Shown here: piece by piece, positions 26,264-34,916 of the stretch
Layout: the number at the start of each line of letters is the position of its first letter
Numbering within the stretch: the first letter of the stretch is position 1
Source of the DNA: Stenotrophomonas chelatiphaga
GTDB taxonomy: Bacteria; Pseudomonadota; Gammaproteobacteria; Xanthomonadales; Xanthomonadaceae
Reading direction: 5' to 3'
Length of the DNA: 57,933 bases
Assembly: GCF_001431535.1 (NCBI RefSeq)
Contig: NZ_LDJK01000074.1
Location: 1 to 57,933 of the forward strand
The notes under the pieces: model-generated
The model's input: the letters and a program-made list of their open reading frames with translations, nothing else
Told to the model about the DNA's origin: nothing
Databases searched by the model: none
Made by a program: the position numbers and the translations under genes

Positions 26264-28441
26264 TCAGTCGGCCCAGCGACCTGCCCCGGTGGACTGCGGC
26301 AGCACCTGGGCGGACAGCGGGCGGTCCTCTTCGAGCAGGTTCACGGCATCGGCCAGGATTGCCGCCGATTCGCGCAGCAGCGGGTCGGGTCGCTTTTCGG
26401 CAGCCTTCTCCCGCGCGGCATCCTTGACGATGTCGCGCTCGTTGCCGGTCAGGCCATCATCGTTGCTGTCGTCGGCCAGCGGATCCAGGTCCAGGCCCAG
26501 TTCCTTGCGCACGGCCTGGCGGTCCACGCGCTGCTTGTCCTGACGCTCACGTTCGGTGCGGCGTTCGGCTTCGTTGAGCGAGATGTACTTCTTTGCCTTC
26601 TCTTCGCGGAACTGCTGCACGTCCTCGTTCCACCACTGGAACTCCTTGTCAGCGGCGATCCGGGCATCGTGGCGGCTTTCCAGCTTGGGCAGCAGCGGGC
26701 CGAAGTTGCCGTACTGGGTGTGCGGCACGGCGGCGATGCGGGTCCACGGCAGCGCATTGTCATAGGTGCTTTCGCCGAACTCGCTGGCGTCCACGCTGGC
26801 CGGGAAGGCCAGGTCGGGCACCACGCCCTTGTGCTGGGTGCTGCTGCCGCTGACGCGGAAGAACTGGGCGATGGTCAGCTTGACCTGGCCGAAGCGCTGG
26901 GCTTCGCCACTGGGCCAGCGGTCCAGGTCGACGATGTTCTGCACGGTGCCCTTGCCGAAGGTGGTCTCACCGATCACCAGGCCACGACCGTAGTCCTGGA
27001 TGGCGCCGGCAAAGATCTCCGAGGCAGAGGCCGAGCCGCGGTTGATCAGCACCGCCAGCGGACCGTCCCAGGCGACCGCTTCGCTGCGATCGCTGTTGAC
27101 GGTGACGCGGCCACCGGACTCGCGCACCTGTACCACCGGACCCTGCTCGATGAACAGACCGGTCAGTTCGATGGCTTCATCCAGCGAACCGCCGCCGTTG
27201 TTGCGCAGGTCCAGCACCACGCCATCGAGCTTGTCGGTCTTGAAACCGGCCAGCAGCTTGGCCACGTCGCGGGTAGCGGACGCGTAGTCGGTCGCGTTGC
27301 GGCGACGGCCTTCGAAATCCTGGTAGAAGGTCGGCAGCTTGATCACGCCGACCTTGCGCTCGGGCGCTCCGTCCTTGGCCGGGATGGTCAGCGTCTCGCC
27401 CTTGGCTGCCTGCTCGGCCAGGCGCACTTTCTGGCGGGTCAGCACCAGCGTGTGGTGCTTGCCGTCCACGCCTTCTTCGGCCGGGATGAACTCCAGCCGG
27501 ACCTGGGTGTCCTTGCTGCCGCGGATCTTGGCCACCACGTCGTCGATGCGCCAGCCGATCACATCTTCGATCGGGCCGGAGGTGCCCTGGCCGACGCCGA
27601 CGATGCGGTCACCGGGCTTCAGCTTGCCATTCACTGCCGCCGGACCACCGGCAATGATCTCGCGGATCACCACCATGTCGTCCTGGCGCTGCAGCTGCGC
27701 GCCGATACCTTCCAGCGAAAGCGACATGGCCTGGTTGAAGTTTTCGGCGGTGCGCGGGGTGAAGTAATCGGTATGCGGGTCCACGGCGCTGGTATAGGCG
27801 TTGAGGAAGAACTGGAACACGTCCTCGCCCTTCAGCTCGTTGACCGACTTTTCCAGCGTGGCGTAGCGCTTGTCCAGCGTGGTGCGGATCTCGTCCGGCT
27901 TCTTGCCGGCAAGCTTCAGGCGCAGCCAATCGTTCTTCACCGACTTGCGCCACAGCTCGTCCAGCTCGGCATCACTGGCCGCCCACGGTACGTCCTTGCG
28001 GTCGTACTCGAACCGTTCATCGGTGCTGAAATCCGGTTCGCGCTTCAGCAGGTTGCGTGCATAGCCGACCCGCTGGCCGACGCGCTGCTTGTAGACGGAA
28101 AACACCTGGAAGGCCGGCTCCAGCTCGCCGCCCCGGATCGCCGTGGCGATGCCGGCTTCGAACGGGGCGAACTTCGCCACGTCGGCCTGTGTGAAGAACT
28201 GCTTGCCGCCGTCGAGGGTCTCCAGGTAACGCTTGAAGACGTCCTTGGAGGTGGCCTCGTCCAGCGCGCGCGGCCGGTAGGCGTAACGGCTGTCGGACAG
28301 CAGCCCGTACACCAGCTTGGAGGTGGTCGCCTGGTCGGCCGTGGCGGCGGCCGGCAGGGCCGGGCCATCGGCCTGCGCCGACAACGCCAGCGGTGCGGTG
28401 AGTGCCAGGGCAATCAGGAGTGCGGGGGCTTTGAATTTCAT
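26264..28441 (-). CDS. prc: Tail-specific (C-terminal processing) protease
   Basis: Periplasmic S41A protease of 725 aa that trims or degrades envelope proteins from their C-termini, including SsrA-type nonpolar tails and, in other bacteria, peptidoglycan hydrolases. Order: signal peptide (LLIALALTAPLALSA), N-terminal Prc domain, PDZ domain (VVIREIIAGGPAAVNGKLKPGD), then the catalytic domain with VVLDLRNNGGGSLDEAI, nucleophile Ser in NRGSASASEIFAGA and Lys in FGKGTVQNI. A charged C-terminal extension follows (RREE/K-rich, about residues 590-700). The start ATG 28441 directly precedes the signal peptide. Confidence 0.95.
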   Translation of the reverse strand: MKFKAPALLIALALTAPLALSAQADGPALPAAATADQATTSKLVYGLLSDSRYAYRPRALDEATSKDVFKRYLETLDGGKQFFTQADVAKFAPFEAGIATAIRGGELEPAFQVFSVYKQRVGQRVGYARNLLKREPDFSTDERFEYDRKDVPWAASDAELDELWRKSVKNDWLRLKLAGKKPDEIRTTLDKRYATLEKSVNELKGEDVFQFFLNAYTSAVDPHTDYFTPRTAENFNQAMSLSLEGIGAQLQRQDDMVVIREIIAGGPAAVNGKLKPGDRIVGVGQGTSGPIEDVIGWRIDDVVAKIRGSKDTQVRLEFIPAEEGVDGKHHTLVLTRQKVRLAEQAAKGETLTIPAKDGAPERKVGVIKLPTFYQDFEGRRRNATDYASATRDVAKLLAGFKTDKLDGVVLDLRNNGGGSLDEAIELTGLFIEQGPVVQVRESGGRVTVNSDRSEAVAWDGPLAVLINRGSASASEIFAGAIQDYGRGLVIGETTFGKGTVQNIVDLDRWPSGEAQRFGQVKLTIAQFFRVSGSSTQHKGVVPDLAFPASVDASEFGESTYDNALPWTRIAAVPHTQYGNFGPLLPKLESRHDARIAADKEFQWWNEDVQQFREEKAKKYISLNEAERRTERERQDKQRVDRQAVRKELGLDLDPLADDSNDDGLTGNERDIVKDAAREKAAEKRPDPLLRESAAILADAVNLLEEDRPLSAQVLPQSTGAGRWAD

Positions 28442-28597
28442 GGAATTGCTCAGGGCACCTTGCCGAAAGGAAGACTGCGTGCGTTTCAGACACCACGACA
28501 GTGCCGAAAGTTGCGCGCTTTGTCACCCGCGTTCATGGAACGCGTGTTTCCAGCCTAGACGGGGGCCTGTAGCAGGATGTGAATGAGGAACAGCAGG

Positions 28598-28655
28598 GTA
28601 GTGACGGCCGCTGGCCGTCAGGCATTTGAAGCGGACGGCCAGCGGCCGTCCCTAC
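28598..28655. repeat. Inverted pair of GTAG REP elements
   Basis: A + strand element (28598-28620, GTAGTGACGGCC…) faces a minus-strand element (28633-28655, …GGCCGTCCCTAC) across 12 bases, so the pair can also fold as one long hairpin. They lie between the prc promoter side and the lipA 3' end. Confidence 0.93.
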
Positions 28656-28683
28656 CGGATCAAGCGCGGCCGTCCCTGCCCGG

Positions 28684-29697
28684 TCAGGCGACGCCGGCGC
28701 CCTTGGCCTGCACGTCGGCGTGGTACGACGAGCGCACCATCGGGCCGGACGCCACGTGGCTGAAGCCCAGCGCATAACCGTAGTCTTCCAGCGCCTTGTA
28801 GTCTTCCGGGGTCCAGTACTTCAGCACCGGGTGGTGGTGCGCGGTCGGCTGCAGGTACTGGCCGATGGTGATCATGTCCACGTCGTGCGCACGCAGGTCG
28901 CGCATGGTGGCCTTGATCTGCTCGAATTCCTCGCCCAGCCCCAGCATGATGCCGCTCTTGGTCGGCACGCCCGGGTGCTGCGCCTTGAAGTTCTTCAGCA
29001 GGGTCAGCGACCACTGGTAATCCGCACCGGGACGCACGTTGCGGTACAGGTCCGGCACGGTTTCGATGTTGTGGTTGAACACGTCCGGCGGGTTCTGCGC
29101 CAGGATCTCCAGCGCGCGTTCCATGCGGCCCTTGCCGCGGAAGTCCGGGGTCAGCACTTCGATACGGGTGCCCGGCGATTTCGCACGGATGGCGGTGATG
29201 CAGTCGACGAAGTGCTGGGCACCGCCGTCACGCAGGTCATCGCGGTCCACGCTGGTCACCACCACGTACTTCAGGCCCATGTCGGCGACGGTCTGGCCGA
29301 GGGTGGCCGGCTCGTTGGCATCGGGTGGCTTGGGACGGCCGTGGGCCACGTCGCAGAACGAGCAGCGGCGGGTGCAGACCTCGCCGAGGATCATGAAGGT
29401 CGCGGTGCCGTGGCTGAAGCACTCGTGGATGTTGGGGCAGCTGGCCTCTTCGCAGACCGTCACCAGGCGGTTCTCGCGCAGCTTGGCCTTCAGGTTCTGC
29501 ACCGCATTGCCGGAAGGAATGCGCACGCGGATCCACGACGGCTTGCGCAGCACCGGCGCGTCGGCGAACTGCACCGGCGAGCGGTTGATCTTGTCACCAC
29601 CCAGCTGTTTGACGCCGGCCTGCAACGGCGCGGCGGCGGGAGCGGAATCGCCCTGCAGCATCTGCAGGGGAATGGTGCGGGCAGTCTGTTCGGTCAT
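28684..29697 (-). CDS. lipA: Lipoyl synthase
   Basis: Radical-SAM enzyme inserting two sulfurs into octanoyl groups on lipoyl domains, 337 aa. Both iron-sulfur clusters are visible: the auxiliary cluster in [12 protein letters not shown] and the radical-[16 protein letters not shown] (C-x3-C-x2-C). Further signatures are [27 protein letters not shown] and [10 protein letters not shown]. It follows lipB (42-base gap), giving the usual lipB-lipA order. Identification is secure. Confidence 0.97.
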   Translation of the reverse strand: MTEQTARTIPLQMLQGDSAPAAAPLQAGVKQLGGDKINRSPVQFADAPVLRKPSWIRVRIPSGNAVQNLKAKLRENRLVTVCEEASCPNIHECFSHGTATFMILGEVCTRRCSFCDVAHGRPKPPDANEPATLGQTVADMGLKYVVVTSVDRDDLRDGGAQHFVDCITAIRAKSPGTRIEVLTPDFRGKGRMERALEILAQNPPDVFNHNIETVPDLYRNVRPGADYQWSLTLLKNFKAQHPGVPTKSGIMLGLGEEFEQIKATMRDLRAHDVDMITIGQYLQPTAHHHPVLKYWTPEDYKALEDYGYALGFSHVASGPMVRSSYHADVQAKGAGVA

Positions 29698-29738
29698 GGT
29701 GTTCCCGGCGGCAACAGGGCCGCGTGGTATGGGTTCGG

Positions 29739-30431
29739 TCAGGCAGACAGGTCCGGCTGCGTGGAGGACGGCTGCAGGTGCAGGCCGAACTGGCGCGCCA
29801 GGTGGTCCAGCAGGACGGGCTTGACGGCTGCCATGCCGGAAGGCCCGCCCAAGTCTACCATCGTGGTCACCTGCAGCCCTTGGTAGCCGCAGGGATTGAT
29901 GCGGCGGAAGGGTTCCAGGTCCATCGCTACGTTGAAGGCCAGGCCATGGAAGGTGCAGCCGCGGCGGACCCGGATGCCCAGCGCGGCCACCTTGGCCCCG
30001 CCCACGTACACGCCCGGGGCGCCGTCCCGGCGTTCAGCGCCGATATTCCACTCGGCAAGGGTATCGATGATGGCCTGTTCGATCCGGCATACGTAATCAC
30101 GCACGCCGATGCCCAGCCGCGGCAGGCGCAGCAGCGGGTAGACCACGATCTGGCCGGGGCCGTGGTAGGTCACCTGCCCGCCGCGATCCACTTTCACCAC
30201 CGGGATGTCACCCGGGGCAAGCACGTGTTCGGGCTTGCCGGCCTGGCCCAGGGTGAACACCGGGTCGTGTTCGACCACCCACAGTTCGTCGGCGGTGTCG
30301 TCGTCACGCTGGTCGGTGAACCGCTGCATGGCGCGCCAGACCGGCTCGTAGGGCTGGCGGCCGAGGTCGCGGACGATCGCGGACGGAAGCTGACGGCCAG
30401 CGGCCGTCACTACCGGTGCTAGAGCGTCCAC
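29739..30431 (-). CDS. lipB: Octanoyl-ACP:protein octanoyltransferase, REP-derived N-terminus
   Basis: Moves octanoyl groups from acyl-carrier protein to lipoyl domains, the step before LipA. 230 aa with [17 protein letters not shown], the HGPGQ box ([14 protein letters not shown]), catalytic Lys in [12 protein letters not shown] and catalytic Cys in [13 protein letters not shown]. The longest frame starts at GTG 30431, 13 bases inside ybeD, and reads [20 protein letters not shown] (first 20 residues). The VVTAAGRQ part is the translation of a REP palindrome (30391-30413). Homology begins at IVRDLGRQ. If the start is right, the REP lies across the N-terminal codons; an internal GTG (the REP's own GTG at 30410) is another option. 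Confidence 0.93.
   Translation of the reverse strand: MDALAPVVTAAGRQLPSAIVRDLGRQPYEPVWRAMQRFTDQRDDDTADELWVVEHDPVFTLGQAGKPEHVLAPGDIPVVKVDRGGQVTYHGPGQIVVYPLLRLPRLGIGVRDYVCRIEQAIIDTLAEWNIGAERRDGAPGVYVGGAKVAALGIRVRRGCTFHGLAFNVAMDLEPFRRINPCGYQGLQVTTMVDLGGPSGMAAVKPVLLDHLARQFGLHLQPSSTQPDLSA
30391..30413 (-). repeat. GTAG REP element at the lipB start
   Basis: Minus-strand GTAGTGACGGCC…GGCCGTCA lying within the first codons of lipB and six bases after the ybeD stop codon. It is in frame with lipB. Confidence 0.93.
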
Positions 30432-30697
30432 TTTACTTCCGGGTGCTCGCGCAGCACCTCGTGGGCAAGGTCGTACTGGGCGCGGTCGCGGGCGGTGAAC
30501 GCCACGCGCACCGAAACGTACTTGCCGTTGGACGAGTGCTTCCAGCTGATCTGCTCGTTGAGCACGTCAATGCCAGCGGCCATCAGCAGCTTGGGGAGTT
30601 CCACTTCCAGCCCGGAGTTGGCCGCGCCCATGGCGCTGAGCTCGAACTGCCCGGGAAACTGGAAGCCGTGTTCGGGATTGTCGGACTTGATTTCCAT
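30419..30697 (-). CDS. ybeD: DUF493/YbeD-family protein
   Basis: Small cytosolic protein of 92 aa of the DUF493 (YbeD/HP0495) family, a ferredoxin-like fold that resembles amino-acid-binding regulatory domains. It starts [20 protein letters not shown], continues with [18 protein letters not shown] and ends [13 protein letters not shown]. It usually sits between dacA/dacC and lipB, as it nearly does here: its 3' end overlaps lipB by 13 bases, but upstream it is separated from dacC by the CsgG/LpxR islet. The molecular role is unknown, perhaps regulatory. Confidence 0.9.
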   Translation of the reverse strand: MEIKSDNPEHGFQFPGQFELSAMGAANSGLEVELPKLLMAAGIDVLNEQISWKHSSNGKYVSVRVAFTARDRAQYDLAHEVLREHPEVKWTL

Positions 30698-30750
30698 CCG
30701 CCCATTATCGGGCCGCAGCGGATCAAACCCAAGGGGTGGGCGAAGCGGCA

Positions 30751-30930
30751 GTGACGGCCGCCGGCCGTCATGTTTTCTCACCGCTGCGCTCGCCGACCAT
30801 GGGTCGGCGCTACCTGCCGCTGCGCTCGCCGACCATGGGTCGGCGCTACCTGCCCCGGCGCTCGCCGCGCACGGCGGTGCCGGCCGTTCTGACCGGCACC
30901 GGTGGATGACGGCCAGCGGCCGTCACTGCC
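30751..30930. repeat. REP array between ybeD and the CsgG-like gene
   Basis: At least four elements: GTGACGGCC…GGCCGTCA at 30751-30770, two direct copies of GCCGACCATGGGTCGGCGCTAC at about 30792-30813 and 30829-30848, separated by CTGCCGCTGCGCT, and TGACGGCC…GGCCGTCACT at about 30907-30927. It marks the left boundary of the CsgG/LpxR islet. No gene is seen between 30698 and 30934. Confidence 0.9.
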
Positions 30931-30934
30931 CCTG

Positions 30935-31927
30935 TTACTTGGCCAACTGCATGGACGTGGAGTTGACCCAGCCCTTGTTGCCCATTTCGTCTTCCACTTC
31001 CCACATCGTGCCGTCCTTCTGGCCGGTGGGGTACAGCAGCATGCCCGGTTCCAGGTCACGCACGGCCGCGCCGGTGCCCTTGGAATTGGACAGCAGGCGA
31101 CCGGCCTTCAGCATGGTCACGGCCTGGCTGCTGTTGGCAGCGGACGCATCGGCCGGCAGGCCGCCCAGTTCATTCACCATGTTGGTGTAGGCCTGCAGGT
31201 AGGCCAGCGTGATGACCTGGCCCAGTTCGGTGTTGGCATAGCCGCCCACGCCCATCGCGCCGATGCCGCCACCGCCGAACAGGCCGCCACCGGCGCCCCA
31301 GCCCAGGTCGGTCTTCTTCGAGTTACCTTCCACGATCGCGACCTGCTCGGACGAACGCACGTCGGTCAGGGTCAGGGTGACGTCAGCGGTCTTGCTGCGG
31401 AAGTTCAGCCCGCCCACCACCGCACCGGCCTTGCCGCCAATCAACCCGCCCAACAGACCACCGATCGCATTGCCACTGGCGTTGTTGTTCTGCGAAATCA
31501 GGTCCGGCACCAGCACGTAGTCGGCCGCGCGGATCTGGCCCTTGCCGATGTTCGAACGGCCACGCAGCTCGCCTTCCGAAGCCAGCGCGCGCTCGGCTTG
31601 GGCCGCGGCCATGCCGACGCCACGGTCGACCAGGGTGAAGCACTTGGACTTGTTGACGAACACCTTGATCAGCTTGGACGGCGCCGGCAGCTGCTGGCCG
31701 GTCCACCAGTTCACCACGTCTTCCGGTTCGATCACCGAAATCGAGCCGAGCGGCTTGGTGCACACCGGGATCTGCGCCTGGCCCTGCTTGCTCTGCTCCT
31801 GCGCGGAGGTACGGCTGGAGCTGAAGCTGTCGCGCAGGCCGGCCGAGGCAGGCGCACTGACAGCCATCAGGCCAACGCCCAGCACGGCGGTGACCACGAG
31901 GGTGGCGAACGAATTCTGTTGGGTCAT
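30935..31927 (-). CDS. CsgG-family exported protein with SH3-like tail
   Basis: 330-aa exported protein resembling CsgG/HfaB-type outer-membrane secretion or adhesion factors. Signal peptide MTQQNSFATLVVTAVLGVGL to SAPASAG, then VFVNKSKCFTLVDRGVGMAA, RAADYVLVPDLISQNNNASG, a glycine-rich stretch (AIGGLLGGLIGGKAGAVVGG), DVTLTLTDVRSSEQVAIVEG and YLQAYTNMVNELG. The C-terminal ~65 residues (MLLYPTGQKDGTMWEVEDEM…GWVNSTSMQLAK) look like a bacterial SH3 domain. Unlike CsgG it has no lipobox Cys after the signal peptide, so it may be periplasmic or a barrel by itself. No curli subunit genes are nearby. Start ATG 31927. Confidence 0.78.
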   Translation of the reverse strand: MTQQNSFATLVVTAVLGVGLMAVSAPASAGLRDSFSSSRTSAQEQSKQGQAQIPVCTKPLGSISVIEPEDVVNWWTGQQLPAPSKLIKVFVNKSKCFTLVDRGVGMAAAQAERALASEGELRGRSNIGKGQIRAADYVLVPDLISQNNNASGNAIGGLLGGLIGGKAGAVVGGLNFRSKTADVTLTLTDVRSSEQVAIVEGNSKKTDLGWGAGGGLFGGGGIGAMGVGGYANTELGQVITLAYLQAYTNMVNELGGLPADASAANSSQAVTMLKAGRLLSNSKGTGAAVRDLEPGMLLYPTGQKDGTMWEVEDEMGNKGWVNSTSMQLAK

Positions 31928-32280
31928 GTCTGTTGTCCAGCGCGCCTGCCCGTTGCAGGCGGCGCGCAATCCATTGGTTTGAGAGAGGCCGGTGGTGGCA
32001 GGCCGGAATCCTTGAACAGCGCCCTCTGGCGCCGGCGCAGAGGATAAAACACCGCTCTGCCGACGGCAACCGCAGCTGAACAACGGTCCAATCCAGCGGG
32101 CGCGGGCCCGCGGAGCCGTGATGCTCGTCACGTTTTACGGCCCGCCAGCGGGACGATACGAACGCGTGGCGCAGAAGTCCACGTACGGAACGGATCAGAC
32201 CGGCCACGGACGTCGACCCGAATTCACATCGGCGCTACCGTATTTAGGAGAAAAACGTCAAAACAGCCCTCTGGACTTCC
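31928..32280. other. Divergent intergenic region, CsgG-like / lpxR
   Basis: No gene seen in these 353 bases. They hold the upstream regions of both genes, with small inverted repeats (GCAGAG…CTCTGC, 32037-32060; CGTGA…TCACG near 32117-32132). An AGGAG (32247-32251) lies too far (29 bases) from the lpxR ATG to serve it. No convincing promoter was found. Confidence 0.5.
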
Positions 32281-33342
32281 ATGCACCCCACGCGTATCGC
32301 GGCAGCCCTCGGGCTGACCAGCCTGATGGCCCTTGCCCTCCCCGCCCATGCCGCCGATCAATGCAGCCAGAGTGCGCTGGCCGATCATCCCCCGCAGATC
32401 AATTTCCGCGTGGACAATGACCTGTTCGGTGGTGCCGACCAGGACCAGGGGTACACCAACGGAGCGCAGATCACCTTCGTTTCACCGAACCTGGTGGACT
32501 TCACCAACGACCCGTGCCTGCCGCGGCTGGCGCGCTGGGTGAACAGCCACCTGGAGGCACTGCATCCGGGTGAGTTCGAACAGCAGAACATGATCTTCAG
32601 CGTGGCCCAGGGCATCTTCACGCCCACCGATTTCACCCGCAGGGACGTCATCGAAGATGATCGCCCGTATGCCGGTGTGCTGGTCGGCAGCTTCGGGTAC
32701 AACGCGCGGCGCGGCAATTACCTGCAGACCACCCAGCTGACGCTGGGCGTGGTCGGTCCGTGGGCGCAGGGCAAGGAAGTGCAGGACGCGGTACATGACC
32801 TGCTGGACGACGACAAATTCCAGGGTTGGGACAACCAGCTGCACAACGAGCCGGTGGTGATGCTGACCCACGAGCGGATGAACCGTTGGCCGCGCGATGC
32901 CACCGACAACGCGAGCGGCTGGGGGTGGGATGCGATCAGCCACTACGGCGGTGCCGTCGGCAACCTGGCCACCCACCTCAATGCCGGTGGCGAAGTCCGC
33001 TTCGGCTGGAAACTGCCGGACGATTTCGGCAGCACGCCGCTGCGCCCGGCGGGCGAGAACACCGCGCCATCGCGCGGCGGCCGGCCCAGTGGATGGTCGT
33101 GGCACCTGTTCGCCACCACCGACGCGGCCTGGGTGATCCGCGATATCACCCTGGATGGCAACACCTTCCGCAACAGCCACAGCGTGGACAAGAAAGCCGT
33201 GGTGGCCCAGGGCGGTTACGGTGTGGCAGTGATGCGCGGGCGCTGGAAGTTCGCGCTGGCGCGCTACCACAGCACCAAGGAATTCGACGGACAGCGCCAG
33301 TCGCCGATCTTCGGCAGCTTCACCATCAGCCGTTCGCTGTAA
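32281..33342 (+). CDS. lpxR: LpxR-family lipid A 3'-O-deacylase
   Basis: Outer-membrane beta-barrel enzyme of 353 aa (DUF2219/LpxR family), which removes the 3' acyloxyacyl group of lipid A. Signal peptide MHPTRIAAALGLTSLMALAL to PAHAAD. The barrel has the family landmarks FRVDNDLFGGADQDQGYTNG, IFTPTDFTRRDVIEDDRPYAG (split across two strands) and SGWGWDAISHYGGAVGNLAT, and ends KEFDGQRQSPIFGSFTISRS. Asn/Asp residues in VDNDLF and the His in SHYGG correspond to the expected Ca/catalytic region. It could modulate endotoxicity and polymyxin resistance (known for the family, inferred here). It converges with dacC. Confidence 0.88.
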   Translation: MHPTRIAAALGLTSLMALALPAHAADQCSQSALADHPPQINFRVDNDLFGGADQDQGYTNGAQITFVSPNLVDFTNDPCLPRLARWVNSHLEALHPGEFEQQNMIFSVAQGIFTPTDFTRRDVIEDDRPYAGVLVGSFGYNARRGNYLQTTQLTLGVVGPWAQGKEVQDAVHDLLDDDKFQGWDNQLHNEPVVMLTHERMNRWPRDATDNASGWGWDAISHYGGAVGNLATHLNAGGEVRFGWKLPDDFGSTPLRPAGENTAPSRGGRPSGWSWHLFATTDAAWVIRDITLDGNTFRNSHSVDKKAVVAQGGYGVAVMRGRWKFALARYHSTKEFDGQRQSPIFGSFTISRSL

Positions 33343-33440
33343 GCCGGTGGGAAGGCCACCGGCGGATACCCACCTGCCGCCCCCTCGACCACCCATGCTA
33401 CGCAAGCGGGCCGCCTCGTCCATCAGGCGCGACTGATCCG

Positions 33441-33463
33441 GTAGCGACGGCCGCTGGCCGTCA
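33441..33463 (+). repeat. GTAG REP element after lpxR
   Basis: GTAGCGACGGCC…GGCCGTCA, followed by the REP spacer CGCTGCGCTCGCCGAGC (about 33480). With a second palindrome at 33570-33588 it marks the right boundary of the CsgG/LpxR islet. Confidence 0.9.
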
Positions 33464-33520
33464 TGCTCCTGACGTCTCCCGCTGCGCTCGCCGAGCGCGG
33501 CCCGGCGCACCGCCGCAGCA

Positions 33521-33550
33521 GAAAGCCCGCGATTCGCATCGCGGGCTTTC
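33521..33550 (-). terminator. Rho-independent terminator of dacC
   Basis: 13-bp perfect stem GAAAGCCCGCGAT / ATCGCGGGCTTTC around a 4-base loop. On the minus strand the stem ends in CTTTCT, 48 bases after the dacC stop. It may serve lpxR on the other strand as well. Confidence 0.8.
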
Positions 33551-33569
33551 CGGGAAGACCAGGAGGATG

Positions 33570-33588
33570 CGGCCGGCGGCCGTACTAC
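33570..33588 (-). repeat. REP-like palindrome next to dacC stop
   Basis: Minus-strand GTAGTACGGCCGCCGGCCG, a GTAG element with a slightly altered stem, ten bases past the dacC stop codon. Confidence 0.7.
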
Positions 33589-33597
33589 CGCCGTCGG

Positions 33598-34809
33598 TTA
33601 TTCCGATTCCCACCACATCCAGAAGCTGTGCCACAGGCGCTTGAAGAAGCCGGCTTCTTCCACCGCAGCGATCGCCACCAGCGGTGCCTGCGCGACCACC
33701 TTGCCATCCAGCGTCACCTTCAACGTGCCGATCTGCTGGCCGGCGGTGAACGGCGCCACCAGCGACTTCGGCACGTCAATGCTCGGCTTCAGATCGTTGT
33801 AACGGCCACGCGGCAGGCTTACCAGCATCGGCTGGGCCACGCCCAGCTGCACGGTGTCGGTGGTGCCCTTCCACACCTTGTGCTCGGCCACGACCTTGCC
33901 CGGCTCGTACAGGCGATGGGTTTCAAAGAAGCGGAAGCCCCAGTTCAACAGCGCCAGGCTGTCATCGGCACGCTGCTTTTCGGAAGCACCGCCCAGCACC
34001 ACCGCGATCAGGCGCTGGTCACCGCGCTGCGCCGAGCTCATCAGGCAGTAGCCGGCAGCGGCGGTGTGGCCGGTCTTGATGCCGTCCACGCTGCCATCGC
34101 GCCACAGCAGCAGGTTGCGGTTGGGCTGCTTGATGTTGCCCACGGTGAATTCCTTCACCTTGTTGTAGGCGTAGGTTTCCGGGTAATCACGCACGAACGC
34201 GCGACCCAGCAGCGCCAGGTCGTGCGCGGTGCTGTGGTGGCCTTCGGCGGTCAGGCCGTGGGCATTGAGGAAGTGCGAGTTCTTCATGCCGATCTTGGCG
34301 GCATAGCTGTTCATCAGCGAAGCGAAGGCTTCTTCGCTGCCGGCCACGTGCTCGGCCAGCGCGATCGCGGCATCGTTGCCGGACTGGATCGCCATGCCCT
34401 TTTCCATGTCTTCCAGACGTGCCGTCTGGTTGACCGGGAAACCGCTGTAGCTGCCATCGGTGCCGGCGCCGCCTTCGCGCCAGGCGCGTTCGCTCATCAT
34501 CACCTGGTCGTCCGGCTTGACCTTGCCGTTCTTCACTTCGGCGGCGATCACATAGCTGGTCATCACCTTGGTGATGCTGGCCGGGGCGAGCTGGGCGTCG
34601 ACGTTCTCGCCGGCGAGGATCTGGCCGGACGCGTAGTCCATCAGGATCCAGGCCTTGGATACGCTGGGCACCGGCGCGGGCGGCGTGGCGACGGTGGCCG
34701 GGGCAGAGGCCGCAGCCGGAGCGGCCGGGGTCGGCAGCGCGGTCTGGGCGTGGGCCAGGCCCACCAGCAGGGTGGCGGCCAGCGCGGTGGCGGCAAAACG
34801 GAATTTCAT
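33598..34809 (-). CDS. dacC: D-alanyl-D-alanine carboxypeptidase (PBP5/6 family)
   Basis: Periplasmic penicillin-binding protein that trims the terminal D-Ala of peptidoglycan stem peptides, 403 aa. Signal peptide to about residue 21 (ALAATLLVGLAHA), then an Ala/Pro-rich linker. The active site is Ser78 in APASITKV (SxxK), SGNDAA (SxN) and KTGHTAAAGY (KTG). A PBP5 C-terminal domain follows (FTAGQQIGTLKVTLDGK) with an amphipathic membrane anchor (FFKRLWHSFWMWWESE). The start is at MKFRFAATAL (ATG 34809), not the longer open frame. It is the last gene of the mre-mrd-mlt-rlp-dac block. Confidence 0.95.
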   Translation of the reverse strand: MKFRFAATALAATLLVGLAHAQTALPTPAAPAAASAPATVATPPAPVPSVSKAWILMDYASGQILAGENVDAQLAPASITKVMTSYVIAAEVKNGKVKPDDQVMMSERAWREGGAGTDGSYSGFPVNQTARLEDMEKGMAIQSGNDAAIALAEHVAGSEEAFASLMNSYAAKIGMKNSHFLNAHGLTAEGHHSTAHDLALLGRAFVRDYPETYAYNKVKEFTVGNIKQPNRNLLLWRDGSVDGIKTGHTAAAGYCLMSSAQRGDQRLIAVVLGGASEKQRADDSLALLNWGFRFFETHRLYEPGKVVAEHKVWKGTTDTVQLGVAQPMLVSLPRGRYNDLKPSIDVPKSLVAPFTAGQQIGTLKVTLDGKVVAQAPLVAIAAVEEAGFFKRLWHSFWMWWESE

Positions 34810-34916
34810 GGGAGGGCAGGCTCCTGGAGCGGCCAAGGTCGGAAGGGGAAAACGACCGCCATTGTAGGCGGTCGGCAAGCGGGACGCGGCGGGCCGTCAG
34901 GCCGCGCCGCCGGGCG

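Noticed and set aside
26219..28558. 779-codon open frame antisense to prc
   Set aside because: Mirror of the prc codons; prc has an intact catalytic Ser/Lys and signal peptide on the other strand.
30698..30934. Insertion sequence or mobile gene in the REP array
   Set aside because: Only non-coding REP palindromes are present; no transposase, RAYT gene or target-site duplication was seen.
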